Shown here in pieces: positions 62,858 to 64,000 of a stretch of 64,000 nucleotides of DNA. This DNA comes from Eremophila alpestris peregrina (Eukaryota; Chordata; Aves; Passeriformes; Alaudidae). Each line of letters starts with the position of its first letter. Position 1 is the first letter of the stretch. Location of the stretch: contig WMCF01000232.1 of NCBI GenBank assembly GCA_009792885.1, positions 65,265-129,264 of the forward strand. The letters run 5' to 3'. The notes under the pieces were generated by a model that was not told where the DNA came from, searched no databases, and saw only the letters and a program-made list of their open reading frames with translations. Both the position numbers and the translations under genes were made by a program.

Positions 62858-64000
62858 GGATGGGATTAAAAACATCTGTAGACGCTCTGGCTGAGCTATT
62901 GTCTTTCTGCCTGCTGTCTCTTCATAATTCCTGAAGGCAGACAAGCCATTTCACACAACAGGAATGCTGGTGGTGCTGATGCAGCTACAAATAAATCTGT
63001 AGCAACATGTAAATAAGAGACCCGATGAATAGAGAAATTAAAAAATAATAACAATCTGTCCTTCAGACACGACCTGCTGGCAGGTTTCCACTTGCTTTTT
63101 GTTTACTTTTGGCCAAGAAAATATAGGAAACATGGCTAACTCAAACAAAACAGTTTCTGAAATGTGGTGGGAGGTGGTAAGGACAACATTTCTTTGATTC
63201 AGAGCTGAGACTGTTGTGATAGAACTTTTCTCTGCCTGCCCAGAAGTGTCAACAAGGATTCAGCTATTGTAAATTGCTTCTGTGAAAGCAAAAATAATGT
63301 GTGTCCACAACATGGTGATAGTCACAGAAGATATAGAGAGATTCACACACTGTGCAAGTATTGAGTTCAGAAGCAATGCTAAAAGGGAGGCAGACTGGTG
63401 TTGATACCAAGCAGGGAAGGGAACAACTACATTTCCAAGAGAGAGGCAAAGAGGAATCCTAAATTTAGAACAAAATTCAGAACTGAAGCCAAGATCCTGT
63501 CACCACCAGAGCTGCGTGAACATCTCACAGAAAATCCTTCAACAGTTTAAAACTCAGCTCACTTAGATTTAGAAAGGGGGGGAATCAATTCCCTTCACGT
63601 GAATCATCTCTGTGTCCTTCAAATCACCATGCAGAAATTGAAAATGAAACACTTCTCTCCCTGCCCAGCTCTGTGCTTTTCTAAATTGATTACAATCCTT
63701 TCCCTTGGACTCCCTGGTCCAGCTTCTGGCAGCTGGTCACACTGGGTCTGCTGAATGGGATGAGTCTGCTCCGCTTTTCAGCACACCTCAGGCTGCTCTC
63801 ACCAAAGACAAGCACTAATTACATTCACTCCATCTAATGAGAAACTTCCCTTTTGCAGAGAGGAATTAAGAACAATTTGAAAGACAGAAGAAAATATCAG
63901 AAGTGTGAAACTGTATGACAGATGTTTTCTTCAAAAATGAGATGATCCAAAGATAGTCAGCCTGATGGTTTCACATGCAAGTGCTTCCCTCCACCTTTCC
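62858..64000. other. Intergenic; no gene seen
   Basis: AT-rich sequence at the right edge with no recognisable exon or repeat. The next gene in this direction, by vertebrate synteny, would be PGRMC2; I see none of its exons here. Confidence 0.7.

Overview
The window looks like avian nuclear DNA, most likely from a songbird. The evidence is a CR1 LINE of the avian type, a short CR1 tail, a solo LTR of a type common in bird genomes, very compact ancient SINE relics, and a sharp GC-rich CpG island in otherwise AT-rich sequence. It is low in genes. There are no bacterial-style operons, CRISPR arrays or recognisable RNA genes.

The only protein-coding gene I can support is the 5' part of JADE1 (PHF17), on the minus strand. 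Its transcription runs from the CpG island (about 23.6-26.7 kb) towards position 1 and leaves the window. Three coding exons are visible: exon 2 with the start codon (16855-16932), exon 3 (3669-3751) and exon 4 (203-360). Their splice phases join exactly into the first 97 codons of a JADE1 N-terminus. The PHD fingers and the rest of the protein lie beyond the left edge. The CpG island holds at least three minus-strand splice-donor candidates (exon ends 23663, 24669, 26098), which suggests alternative non-coding first exons. Exon numbers assume a single upstream non-coding exon.

JADE1 intron 2 (3752-16854) carries a decayed, 5'-truncated CR1 in the same orientation as the gene (about 9464-11780). 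Its 3' part has a roughly 92-bp tandem duplication that runs into a 95-base assembly gap.

From about 26.7 kb to 64 kb there is no gene I can recognise. This agrees with the large intergenic interval between JADE1 and PGRMC2 known in other vertebrates. The stretch holds a MIR-like SINE relic (30.3 kb), a 53-base A homopolymer (33.0 kb), a CR1 tail (35.0 kb), a roughly 870-bp degenerate repeat rich in ATTGATA/TATCAAT words (39.7-40.6 kb), a solo LTR (56.7-57.0 kb) and an ancient LINE/SINE tail relic (62.8 kb). The degenerate repeat is the most unusual structure here. I found no convincing new biochemical system.
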